Below, piece after piece: positions 25,990 to 39,000 of a stretch of DNA of 64,000 nucleotides. The notes below the pieces were generated by a model. That model searched no databases. It had not been told where the DNA came from and was given only the letters and a program-made list of their open reading frames with translations. Source of the DNA: Bugula neritina (lineage: Eukaryota; Bryozoa; Gymnolaemata; Cheilostomatida; Bugulidae); contig OZ037771.1 of NCBI GenBank assembly GCA_964035545.1, forward strand, positions 3,833,128 through 3,897,127, in the 5' to 3' direction. The position numbers and the translations under genes are program-made. Positions within the stretch are counted from its first letter, which is position 1. Each line of letters opens with the position of its first letter.

Positions 25990-26126
25990 CCTATATAATT
26001 GTTGTAATGATTAGCATTGTAATAAATTACAATTACAATTGCATTTTTATACATCAATCACAAATTACATTCAATTACTTCAAAAAATGTAATTAATTAC
26101 AACCAATTACAATTATCCCAACCCTG
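25990..26126 (-). mobile_element. hAT-like transposon end or MITE
   Basis: On the minus strand the block begins CAGGGTTGGGATAATTGTAA and continues with many TGTAATT/AATTACA repeats. The CAGGGTTGGG start and the palindromic TAATTACA interior are typical of terminal segments of hAT-type DNA transposons and their non-autonomous copies. No matching opposite end, 8-bp target duplication or transposase frame was found, so it appears to be a solo or eroded end. Confidence 0.4.
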
Positions 26127-26689
26127 GTATTTTATGGACAATTTATTTGAATATCATTGAAATATGCATACGTATATTTAAATAAACTGGATCAATTGTT
26201 TGTTATTTAGCACATAAATAAATTCTTTTGATATGTATCAACTTATTAATTTTGCATTTTCTATACTTCTTGTTTGAAAAAAATGATAATAATATTTATA
26301 AGAGGTATTTATTAAAGATAATGTCTAGTATTAATGTATTCCTGTTTTTTTGTCTCGCACAACTTCGTGAAAATTGGAACACTATTCTAGACAATTCATA
26401 TTAACTGTTATTTCATGTTTAGCAATCAATGCAACATTTATAAGTATTTATGCATATATTACCACGTATAGCTTACCTAAATAAAAAATAGCGTGTAACT
26501 GGAATGAAATCATGCAAACTGTAGCCATGTTTGGTATTTTCACCATTTTATAGTAAATATTGCACTAGTGCGTAGTGGTGCATGATATTAAGGTTTTGTA
26601 AGCTTTTCAAGTCTGTTTTCTGTGGATAATTTGCTTGTGGCAAAAAATGTTAATTACAGGTACTTTTAAATTTGTTGGCGTTATTCACT

Positions 26690-26960
26690 CATGGGGTGGG
26701 ATTAGGGCCTGGCCCGGTCAGTGTACTTAACTTCGCTAAACACTTGATTACCCTACAGCTATTCCCTATTGTCAGATATGCCGCTGTTATCTAATGACCT
26801 TGTTAGGTGCGCCTCGCTGATTGGTCAAACTAGCAAAGCTATCGTGCTTAATTGTTAAAGCTGCGGAAGCCGCGCGGGCCGACAGCTGATCGCTTAGTTG
26901 ATTCATTTCCATGTAGTTGGATAACAGTTAGCACTATCTGCTATTAGTATAGAGTCGCTA
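26690..26960 (+). promoter_or_regulatory. Probable AFF gene promoter
   Basis: A locally GC-rich, CpG-containing patch (GGCCTGGCCCGG, GCCGCGCGGGCC) within an otherwise AT-rich region, with an inverted CCAAT box (GATTGGTC at about 26820). It lies 80 to 350 bases upstream of the first in-frame ATG of the AFF gene. No TATA box stands out. Confidence 0.4.
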
Positions 26961-27039
26961 ATTTCCACACAGCTACACGGACATTTACGAGATTACTAGA
27001 AGTGAATCTGTGTTACAAGTGAAATAAAATATTACTAAG

Positions 27040-30000
27040 ATGAAGTATAGGCTTGTGCCTTGGCCTTGGTAAGTAGCTAAGGTTAAGTATTTTGGTGGGG
27101 AAATTATATTGAATTTTGAGAAAGTTGTATTTTTCTGATAATTTCCAGTTAGGAATTCACATTGAATAAACCCATTATGTTGGTATATAACTTAGCCATT
27201 AGTCTCTGATCATTTTGATGATGATTGTGTTGCAAATGTTGATATTTTTACTAGAGTAAAGTTTGACTCTAGACCTCAGTAAATACAATTACGGTATCTT
27301 CCCAGAACATTATGGTTGTAGCCGTAGTTAGTTAGTTAGTTAGATATTTGTACCTATAACTAATCACTAACACTACTGGACTATGTAGTCACTCTACTAT
27401 GTAGTCGGTCATTGCTCATACATAGTCATTCATACACTGAATCACCACTCACTCACTGATCAATCCCATTATAAATCACTATAGCACACTCGTACTCATT
27501 CTGACAACTCACTGACTGACTCACTAATTACTAATCAATTATTTGCTAATCACACATTAATAGCTACCAAGTTACTAATAAGTAATAATGAATACACCTC
27601 GCCGGTCCAACCATCACTGATCCAGCAATATAACTACAACACTCACTTCTACAATATAAAATATTTTGTAACTGGAAAAATCAAAGCGCTTGTACATTCA
27701 CCAAAACGCTTATTCTTTACCAAATATCACATCCAGAATAGCTTTGGTTCTTATAAAAGGCAGTCATTATTATGTATACAATCATCTTGCTCGACTCATT
27801 TACCTTATTTTGGTGTTAAACCCCCTGAAATATGCATTACTCCATTGAATTAATCGCCTTCATTGATACGTAATACTACGCTAAGGTAATTAGATTACAT
27901 AACACTGTCCCAAGCAGTGATAATAGCTAGTTATTTCATATGATTAGCAGTGCTCTATTCTTGTTACATTTATGATTTCAAAACAGTTTTAGTTTAAGGT
28001 ATTGTTTGTCAGTTCATTGTAATAGGTGAGCAGGGAATTGATAGCTTGGTAGCTGGTGAAAGCTTATAATAATAGATTATGGACAGCTATTTACAATAAT
28101 AGCCATGTTACTGCTTTATTAACACTTTCATAAAACATTCTTTGAGGGATGAGAATTCCTAGAAATAACTGTGTTTGGTACAGCATTAGCAGCTAACGCT
28201 GGCAAGTTGCCAACATAACATCCATCTCCATCTGAACTGCCTCTCTCCTCTGCATGGGAGGTCTTCCTTCACCACCATTGATTCACCATCTTTCCCTGCA
28301 ATAGAACTGCTTGTAGTGAATTGGTCTTTTTTTATTCCTAGAAAGAGCAACTTATATATTCAACGCCTTGTGTGAGTTGCAGAGATTTTCTGCAGGTTAA
28401 TAAAACAGTCTTGGTATAATTTAATAATATTGGTTGGCAGCAAAATGTGTTGACAGGCAGCAGCAAGGGAGCATGACCTCTGATGTCATAAACATGTATT
28501 GAAAGCTGCCTCGAGCCTAGGTGTATGAAACTTCAACGTGTGAATGGGCATGCCTGAGTTCATACCTACTACAGTTATAATAACTTGACTGACCTTTGAA
28601 CCCCGAGTGTTCATGCATCAATACTGAATTCATTACTGAGAAAGATTATTATCAGCATTCCATTCATGCCTACACCACTCCACTCTGTTTCCTTACTACT
28701 TGCTAAATGCATGTGAAATATCCACCCATAGCATACACTTCCCAGTGTGCATGTTTTTACATTGATCTCACAAATCTATCGCCATGTTTGTAGGCTCCAA
28801 GCCAAAGAGCAAAGGAAGAAAACAACTCCCACCGCTGGAATAGGTTTGGGGGAAATTAGCAACATCTCGCCTACCGACAATGAGGAGCTATTTCCCATCG
28901 CAGTCAGGGTATGTTCACAAGTTGTCTTTCCTTGTCCTTTAGCATTCTCTCCCCTCTGAGTATGGGGCGTCTAGAAAACAATGTGCTATAACAAGGAATT
29001 CATTTTTAGCCATTTCAATGTAATGAAATGAGTGGTACTTAGTCTATATTGGCTTCTCACAACTTGATATAGATTACATTGCATGCAGCAAACATCATTA
29101 CATAATGAATTAGAAGTTGTACAGCGTCAAGTGATGTTTGGTTTTCAATTGAGTAGGAATTTAGAATATAAATGAAGTATATTTCTATTAGCACATACTG
29201 ATTTTCATTTTAAAGTGAAACGTTAGGTGTTCAAAATTCAAGTTTTGAAAATTATTAAAATTCGTAAGTTTAAAAGCCAGGACAGATAATATTATTTCAA
29301 ATTGAATGTGCTAGAAAAAATGATTCTTAAAGACTAATAGGTTTTTATGAAATTATAAAATAGCTTGTGACAGAATTAGTTTCCCAGGATATTAGACATA
29401 CTTTTTTATAAAGCAAAGCACTCACCTTATCAGAGGAGATAACTTCTCATTTAACATTTTCTGTCCTGAGTGAACAAACCATATATCCCGTGACCTCATG
29501 CCGTGGTGCAGAGTTGTCACCACTCTATTTAAAAGTAGGGTTCGTTTGTCTGGTAATGTACAACTGCCGCCTATGCAGCTTGATGTAGGTATTCAAGAGG
29601 GTTTTCATAAGTCTTTCCTATGATAGGATTCAAGCCATTTATTATGTAGCTAGAGCTCATCTCTATTTACTTCTTGATCACCCATGTCTATACCGACTCG
29701 GTGCTCAGAGGTTTGTGTGAACATAGGCAGTCTGAGTGTTTATATATGGGAGGACTGCAGTGTTAGTAGGTTGAAATAGCTTTAAACCTTAGCTTTTAAG
29801 CCAAGTAGCAAAGCTAGCAGCTTTCTAGCTGAGCTTTTCAGATAGCTTTCCAGCTGAAGGAGCTGCTACTGATGGCTTTCCACTGCCCACTGACTGTGAT
29901 GACTAATGAATGCTTGCTGTCTTCTGCAGGTAGTACCAAATCAAAACGATGAGTTATCCAACAGAATCAAAGGCTGCTTTGGTGATGTTTCAGTGCTGAA

Positions 30001-33000
30001 TCATTCCAACAGGTAAATTTTCTCCACCTTGTTTCCCATTATATGTCCCTCCCACTCTATTATATGTCCCTCCCACTCTACTATATGTCCCTCCCACTCT
30101 ACTATATGTCCCCCACTTTACTATATGTCCCCCCACTCTACTATATGTCCCTCCCACTCTACTATATGTCCCTCCCACTCTACTATATATCCCCCCCACT
30201 CTACTACTATATGTCCCCCACTCTACTATATGTCCCCCACTCTACTATATGTCCTCCACTGCAATGTAATACGTGACAAGGAGAATTATGAAAGATGACG
30301 TAAATGCTGTAGTGGGCTGTATAGTAATAGCTGTGTAACCCATCAATCATACTGCGTGACATCTGGACTAAGGCATACTTTCAGTGGTGTTACACAGGAT
30401 AAAGGGGTGTAGACTATACACTGGGGGGGGGGGTTGCTGCTGTACATGTGTGGGTGTCTAACCGTCTAGGGCCTATACATGTTCTTGCTATTTTGTATTT
30501 GTACTGTACATGAAGTAAATATACCTCAGCACTCAGTTTACCCCCCCCCCCCCAATGTAGAGTGAATTGTAGTTCAGCATATCTCTACATTGTAGTCAGA
30601 TTGTCAGTGGAACTTAATATCTTAATTTAATTTGTGTTTCTCTTGTCACTGTATACATGCACACTTTCTCACACTTTAGCCCTAATACACTTGTCAGCAG
30701 ACCCCTGGCGGAGTATCACCGCAGCATGACCAACCACAAGCCTCCGCCACCACAACAACCGCTGCCACAACCGACACCCACGCAAAACGACAAGACTGTC
30801 CCCTTCTCCAAAGGCAGAGACTCGAAAGACTCGAAGAGACCAGACAGCTCGGAGCGAAAGCAGAAACACAAGGAGAAGAAGCGGAAGTCAGCTCACAGGT
30901 TGGTGTTTGATTGACTAATAGCCTTCCTTCTTCACTACACTTGTGTCAGCTGTTGGTGGGGGGTGAGTGGTCGTGCCTACAGTAGAGTTGCTGGCGTGAG
31001 GTTTATTGATACAAATAGTTTCGTTTCCTGTTGACCTTGACATTTACAAAACTGGCACTGTAACCTTGTGAGGAATGTAGCTCTGCATGAGAGCAATGAG
31101 TAGTGTATGTTCTTATCTCCCTGCTGTCTCTTTACTGCTGGAACATCTATATTCTATACAATAGATATTAGTTATAGTACAGAAGGTGTAATATAAGGCT
31201 TAGTACCCTAGTCAGGGGTTTCATATAATACTTATGTTGGTAGTGTGGAGTAGAGTTATTACTGTTAGTAGTGTGGAGTTACTACAGTTAGTAGTGTGAT
31301 AGTTACTACAGTTACTAGTGTATAGTAACTCTCACACTAGTGACAGTAGTTACTATACACTAGTAACTGTAGTAACTCTACACTAGTAACTGTAGTAACT
31401 ATCACACTACTAACTGTAGTAACTCTACTCCACACTACCAACATAAGTATTATATGAAAGGTGGTGTGGAGTTACTACAGTTAGTAGTGTGATAGTTACT
31501 ACAGTTAGTAATGTGGAGTTACTACAGTTAGTAGTGTGGAGTTACTATGTTCTTAGAGTCTGCCTACACTCTACTACATGTTGTTCATTGGTCACTGAAC
31601 TCTGGTATTTTAGTCCCTTGGTATGCAAATGTGACATTTCTCTCCCTGCTGAGCAAATGCTTTGTTATGCAACATAAATATTGCTACTCGACTTGCCTCA
31701 TGTGTTTTAGTGTGAAACTAAAAGGTACATTTTATTATGAGGTTATTACTTGATACTATGTGTCAATCTGAAATGCACTCAACTGTTTGCTTGTCACACT
31801 GAGCTTTGATTTATGTGGTTTTTGAATGGTAACGGAGAGCTAGTAAGAGAGCTAGTAAGAGAGCTAGTAATTCTCAACTACTAGCCTACCTGTCTCATAT
31901 ATTCTTCCTAGCTCTCTGCCTGTCCACCCAAGGCCAGTATTTCCGCTATTCAGGAATTTCTTTGTATTGCTAAATGGAGGAATTAATTGTACAGCTCATT
32001 TCTATAAAACATTAGAGTTGGGAGTTTAGAATGTGGAAACCCCAACTAACTTTCCAACTAGCCCCCCCCCTCTGAGTAGAAATTTAATTGGAAACATCAA
32101 AAACTAAAATATCTGTATTTTACTGAATTTGAAATTTCCATTTCACTTGTGCATGCTTTGCACAATTTCATCAGCCACCAGCTAACCTGATGAATTACGC
32201 GTAAGGCAGTTTTTAGCTTGTGTATTTCAGAAATTCTTTGAGCATTTATTGATTTAAATTAGAATTAGTTGACTCATTTGGGAAATGGAAGTTTCTATTT
32301 TCTGTGCTGTCGAGTATATTGAATGAGGCAGCATGGGCTGCTTGTATTCATGCCTTTGACTCTCTTTAAAACATGTCTTTGGTTGTAGAGTCGGGTTTTT
32401 GCTCTTAGTAATCGTACAAGTCATTGTATTGACAACTCCAAACTGTTTAATCTGCCATCTTATTTCCAATTCTTTCTTCTACAGTGAAGAGAAACAAAGC
32501 AAAAAGAAGTCAAAATCAAGCGACAGAACTCACTCGCCGCCGCCAATAAAAGACTCGAGTTCGTTACTTCCTCCCGCCAAGAAGGTGTGTCACCGCTCCT
32601 CCTCGGTGTCCAGTGATCGCAGTGACAACTCTGTCAAGTCTCGATCTTCCTCGGACAAGCAGCAGACGGCCGGCAGCAGGTACAACACACATGGCGAGCT
32701 GGCTAAAAGTAAATCAGCTGCTAAGGCTTCTACATCGAACCACAGCACACACGCAGCTCTTTCTGGCAGCAGGTGAGTTTTGTAGCTTATGATCTCTATC
32801 TCAGTAGGCTGGTCAGGGCAGTCTCCCCCCACCTAGATATTGCTAGCCCTTGTTCACACTGGTGATGGCCAAACACACTGCTGACCTTACAAAGCTGCCA
32901 AAGTTCTCTCTCTCTCCCTCTCTCTCTCTCTCCCTCCCCCTCTCTCCCTTCCCCTCTCTCACTCCTTCTCTATCACTCCTTCTCTCTCTCACTTGTTTCA

Positions 33001-36000
33001 TGGAGTGACAGTGTATTAGTAACCAGACCTTAAATGCTCTTTGAAAACTTTTGCCTTGATTTGTCTGCAACTTAATTGCCAATTGTTGATTAGTCCCATT
33101 ACATGATGTAAAGTTGAACTGCACAATGCTACTTGGTGGTTACATGTAATTTATATCAGTAAGATCAAAGCACACCGTGCTTATTGTCATTATTATTGAT
33201 TGTTGATAACATCTGTACTTCTCAATCCTTCAGGTTATTATTCATTTAATGTGGTTATTTAGTTTCTTTCCTGCACATGTAGCACAAAAACCCGAAGAAA
33301 CTAATGTTTAACTGACCACTGTCTGCTATAAGCAGCTAACTGACATGATGTAATAACTTTCTGTGATAGTGACCACACATAAGTTGTAGTATTGTTAAAC
33401 CTAGCTTGAGGTTTAGACTTTGTGAATGTTGTTTTGTAGTTCTAAAGCTACTTCCGATTCTCACGCCACCAAGTCCTCCTCTAACCTTGACCTTGGAATA
33501 GACGCAGCTACAGAGGCACTCTTCGGTACTCAAAGTCTTGGCATGGCCACATCCAGCAAGTCCTCTCTATCAAACACCAACTCTAGCAAACCCGACAAGG
33601 ACAGTCGGTCCATTAATGGTTTGATACGAGCCAAACCGACCAATCTGGTCATTCCATCCGTGAATCCTAGCCAAGCACCTAGTCATCAGGTAGGTGGTCA
33701 CACAGCTCCTCTCGGCCTTTATTTGAGATTATTTTGGGTTAGGAACTTCTAAGGTGTCGTCTAGTAATTGTAAGAAAGTATTTTGTGTGTGCAGAGTGAT
33801 AAAGAAGACCCGGGAATTAAGAAAATTCTGGAAGAGATGATCAAGCCGGCAGAAAAGATCACCGAAATACAGACTCCGTGCAAGGCAGACGGCGTCTCCG
33901 CCTATCCCTTTAATAACTTACCAAAGGCTGTTGAGCGAGTAAGTGCTGCCTACACTGTGTCTGCTGTCGGTTCTACAGTGTCTAGGAGTTGTCCACTTTT
34001 TCACCTGCAGTGAGGACTGAATTCCCACATGCAACTGCTAGTTTATTATAAAGAAAACAACTCCCAGTTCATGTGTTGGTTGTCTGATAACTCTTGTGAA
34101 GATTAAATTAGTAACATGAGTTGTGACAAAAGAGGCAGTGTCTTATTTCAAAGTGTTTTGTAGAATAGTCTATGGGTTGTGGATTAAAATATTTGTCTTT
34201 TTTCTAAATTAATTTATTTTCTTTTTGCATGCATAAAGTTTTTATAAGTTTTGAAATTGCAAAGCTGCTCTCCATGAGCCCCACTAATCAGAAAAAGTTT
34301 TTTTATTGCAATATACTAAGAAATAATGCGGAGTTATCAGACCCTTCTAGTGTTTGGATCTCGTGCTGTTTCAGATGTCCAATCAGATGAGCTCAAGCAG
34401 CAAACCGGTAGCCAAGCCAGTTAGTCAATCTCGTCAACCTAGTCAGCCAGTCAAAGAGAAGACTAAGGAGGCTCCCCCCACACACACTAAACCAGCCAAA
34501 CCACCAGATACCAAGTAAGTCTCTCACCGTCTCTCACCATTTCTCACCATCTCTCACCATCTCTCACCACCACGTGGACACATTATACTGGAGCTAGTCT
34601 CTGCAATTTGCTTAGATCTCTCTGTCTGTTTACTGGAGGGCTTAGAACTAGAGTTGCTGTTCATGTGATGTGCTAGGGGGGGGGGGGGAGGGAGGGGGTA
34701 GAGTAAATCGGCATGTAAATTCTTAGCCTTCATTGTAACAGAACCTCATATTTTCTTATAAGTTGTTTTTCTGAAATATTCACAATATTACTCACTTACC
34801 TACTTATTAACTTACCTACTTACTTACATACTTACTAATATACTTATCTACATACTTACTTACTCACTTACTATGCTTACTTATTCTACTTACTATTAAT
34901 GGTGCTGTACAGCTGATACCGTGCAGTGTACCTATAGTGCTCAATCACACACATGGCTTCACTTGTATCTATGATGAGTTTTACGTCACTAAACTTGAAG
35001 TCCTCAGAAATGTGATGTGGCTATGGCTTGCACTTGACATGTAAACCTAATGTCATTGATAATAAATCTATATTCAGTTGCCTGTATTGGAAGCAAATAG
35101 CTATAATTATGTCCTGAAACTCCCACTTAAACTGCAGAGTTGACTAAAACTATTATGAAACCTGTTTCAGTCTCCGGTTATTTCTTAACTCTCCTACCAA
35201 GTTTTATTGATTAGTAATTTCTTATACAATGTCAGCTGCACCCGGACTATCTGGTGCACATGTAGATAGACTCATGTCCCAAACTCATTTCATTAACTCT
35301 GCTAACAGTAAGCAATGTAGCAGAATGATGGTGCTGTGTAGGTTTAGGCTCTTATTGGTTCAATCTCAGCAAAAAACGTTTTGCTGTACCAAAATATTGG
35401 GTTCCCAAGGTTAATCTTCAAGTTATGTCCCCTTGCAGATACTAATTTTACTGTTTTATGATGTTTGGCTAAATTTATTATTAATTTTATATCCATTGTT
35501 TGGAAGAGTTGATACATTTTGTGAGATGAATGGGACGGGGTGTACCTCAGCCCATATTTGACAAACCTGGTGGGATTAAATTATTCTTAGAGCTTAGAAA
35601 CCTCTTCTAAAATATATAAATAGTACATGGTTTGTCTACCCGTCCCCTTCTGTATAGACAGACTATCAAGTGACTGTCTAACCAGGAAATGCTCTTGGCT
35701 CATCCTCTTGATAGCGTATAGTAATTGTCTACTACTGTTCTAAAAATAGAACATGCTTGAGGCTGGCCTGTTTCAGGTGCAAATTTTGTTTGCATAGCAA
35801 CTCCCTCCCCCCATGTGGGAGGTACAAAAAACTGGTATTTGTATGGCTTGAGCTCAATTATTTTCCTGGAAAACATACTCACGGAATTTCACTGGTAATA
35901 ATAATAGTAATAATAATGAGGTTCCCTATGAATGAGGTCACCCTTGGGGAACCCCACACAATCCTGACATAAGTTCCTTCTCTATTGTGTAATGAATAAA

Positions 36001-39000
36001 TACGTCCTGCATTCTCATTGGACAAACTGCCTAGTAACTGCATAGCTGTAGTAAAATCAATAACGCATGCTTTCATGTTGGAAGTGTTCCCACATCATTT
36101 AATATCTTGACAACTGGCCGGCATGGTCATGTGTGTATCTCCTTCATACGCATCTAAATACCTGTTTGGGTTTCTTTACAGCGGAGTGAAAGATGACCTC
36201 AGCCAGGCGGAGTCAGCAGAGGGTTCTGACAGCGAATCGGATTCGAGCAGGTTAGTCAGCTGCTGTGCTGGATAACTTCCTATGGGTTAGATTAAAGTAA
36301 ACACCATCTCAGCCATCAACTGTTTTAATTTGAAGTGAAATATTGACTGGTAATTTACTGCACTACTCTGCCTGAACTTCTCTCTGTTTAGTGTGTGTAG
36401 AGAGTTGGCATGAACTCGCTCTGTTGGTTGGAGACAAGTTAGTTGGTTATAAACGCTGCCTGCTGAAATTCTCAGTTGTGGACTGCTAGATAAGCTGTGT
36501 GCTGCAGGAATTATTCCAGTTGTGTTCCTCGGACATCACAGCTTCTATTGGATTAGTCAGTCTTTCATGTGTTTAACTTCTTTTGATGAAGAAATGATTG
36601 AGAGTGGGGAATGCTTCAATCTGAGTTATGTTGGAGAGCTGGAGTGTTCCTATGACGAAACCATCAGTTGACAGCTTCCAATCCTAACAAATGATGTTTG
36701 CTTTGGCTCTACTTGTGTTTCTACACAGAAACCTGGCTACCACATCTCTACACATCCCTATGCTGTCAGTGTTTCTGGCCTGATACTACAGAGTATTGGG
36801 CTACTTAAAAGCCTGGTTCTTATTCACAAATGATCAGCTCACCAGAGTACTACTAAACACAGGAACTAGTATTTTGGTACCCCCCCCCCCCTTCTGTGAA
36901 CTCAGCACCCCATTCTCTCTACATCTCACAGAGTCAATGACCTTTGTGAGATGGTGACTGGAGTATAGTAGTAGTTATTGAATTAGTTGTAAGTTTTAAG
37001 TTTTAGTGGGTGTTTGTCCCTGGTGTATTGCATTGGCTGGTGATTTGCAGTGGGTGGTGTAGTACTTTGTTTAACTTGTGTCAATGGCATGTACTCGGGT
37101 TGCCAATAAATGTTACACGCAATAGCCAATCACAGCTGGTCTTATCTAAGTTATCAGTTGTTAGTGCAGTAAACTGCTGCAATTGAGGAAATATCTTCTC
37201 TCTCTCTCCAAGTTGCTGCACGTAGACAATATGACGTGAGTTGCATATTCAGTAGACGGTATAAAACAACATGATTATTACATGTATTTGGCTTGTGAGT
37301 TAAAACAGTGAGGGTAGTTGGCAGTCTTAGTATCACCGTATTGCATTGCTCTTCTTATCTGGCTGCCATCTCTACATTCACTCTGTTTTATAAGTATTCT
37401 AATTGCAACCCACACTGTGTCACAACTATCTATACACTAAAGTATTATGTGTATGGACCAAGTGCCTATTTCTATTGTATTCCGTTTCAATTCCGTTTCA
37501 ATTCCATCTTGCTGATAAACCATGCAATCAGTGGTAATATGATTACAAAGTTAGAAGTGCACTTCTGGGAGATATAATTATAGTTTAGTTTCCTTTTACT
37601 GCCAGTGTATTCTAGGATATAGTAATACCTGCTAGATGTTTAGAAGTTGTCTTCCTATTTTAGAATATGTTTAATTTTCTAAATATTATACTTTCAGCGA
37701 CAGCAGCAGCTCTGACAGTTCAAACTCTGACTCATCTGACAGCAATTCTAGCGACGAGGAGGAGGAAAGTAAGCCGGGCCCCGCTCCTTCCATACTGTTT
37801 CCCAAACTGATTCCCTCGCCTGCCCCTCCTCAGGTCAACGAGGAAACCAATGACAATGTCTGGAACTTGGACTTATACTATAATGATGGGCTCTCCAAGA
37901 ACACCACCAACTCCAGTAAACCTACAATCTCAAAATCTCAGGCACCAGCTGTCAGCAAGTCTACGGCAGCTCCCCCACAGTCTACTCACTCCCAATCCGC
38001 TGCGGCAAGCTCTATGGCCAGCTCGGCAGCACCAAAGGTATGTCAGCAGCTTCCTCATTGGCTACTTCCCTATAGTAGTTTGTATTGGTAAGATTTCAAT
38101 ATAAACATAAGCTTCTCTGATTGGTAATGTTCTCATATCTATTTTCGAAAAAAGTTATTAGTGCAATTAGTTTTAAAATGTTTCTCCACTGCTATACAGA
38201 ATATGCTTCAAAAGTGCAATTTCGACCCCACTTTTTATTTGGTAGAAAAAGCGAGGTCGGCCTCGGAAAGAAGAGTCAAAAAAAGTAACTGATCCAGATT
38301 TCTCTCTTCCCGACAAAATTCCCGACACGGTGAACTCCATAGTAGTTTCTGGAAAAAAGAAACGGAACCCTTCAGCATCTTCGTCCCTCAAATCCAAGGT
38401 ACCAGCTGGGCTGTTTGACTAGCTGCCTGCCTCTACACATTGTGTGTGCTCTGTCTGTGTGTGTGCTCTGTCTGTGTGTCTGTCTGCTCATTAGATAGCT
38501 GAATAGAGCTGTAAAAGGAAGTCCTATCATGTCTGTACTGTTTACTGGTAGGTGACTTGTAAACACATGCATACTTAAACTCATGATATCTTCTTGTAGC
38601 CAACAGACCAAAAAGATAGTAAGAAGAGGGGGCGACCCCGTAAGAAACTGGACTCCCCGACCACTGAAATAGTCAGCAGACCCGTGAATTCCTCTTCTAG
38701 TCTCAGCATATCTCCGCCTGCCAACTTCTCAAGTACAAAGTCAACTACCGGTAAAACAGCAGCACCTCCTTCTGCTCTCAACGCTGCCAGCCGACCTTCT
38801 GGTGCTGCTTCATGGAATCCTGCCGCCATGGAAGAGGAGGACGTTGATGTGGACGTTGTGTCTGATGAGTCAGCCGACTTCAATCGCTCTCCTTCCACTT
38901 CCTTTAAACCTATCAAGACCTGCCGTAGTCCAAAGGTAAGAGTGCAGTATACATTAGTGTATATTATTATATAATACATGTATTAGTGCATATTATAATA

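Larger units (their letters stand above)
18445..26680. other. Gene-poor intergenic region
   Basis: No exon chain with family resemblance was found on either strand. 18445-18560 is more GC-rich and probably holds the 5' UTR and promoter of the Rieske gene. The rest is AT-rich with only short open frames, apart from the weak importin-alpha-like fragment at 23075 and the hAT-like repeat near 26 kb. Confidence 0.5.

Noticed and set aside
29990-30298. Repeat-encoded proteins (ICPSHST and YSRVGGT repeats)
   Set aside because: They are readings of the 21-bp minisatellite in the AFF intron, with no splice context.
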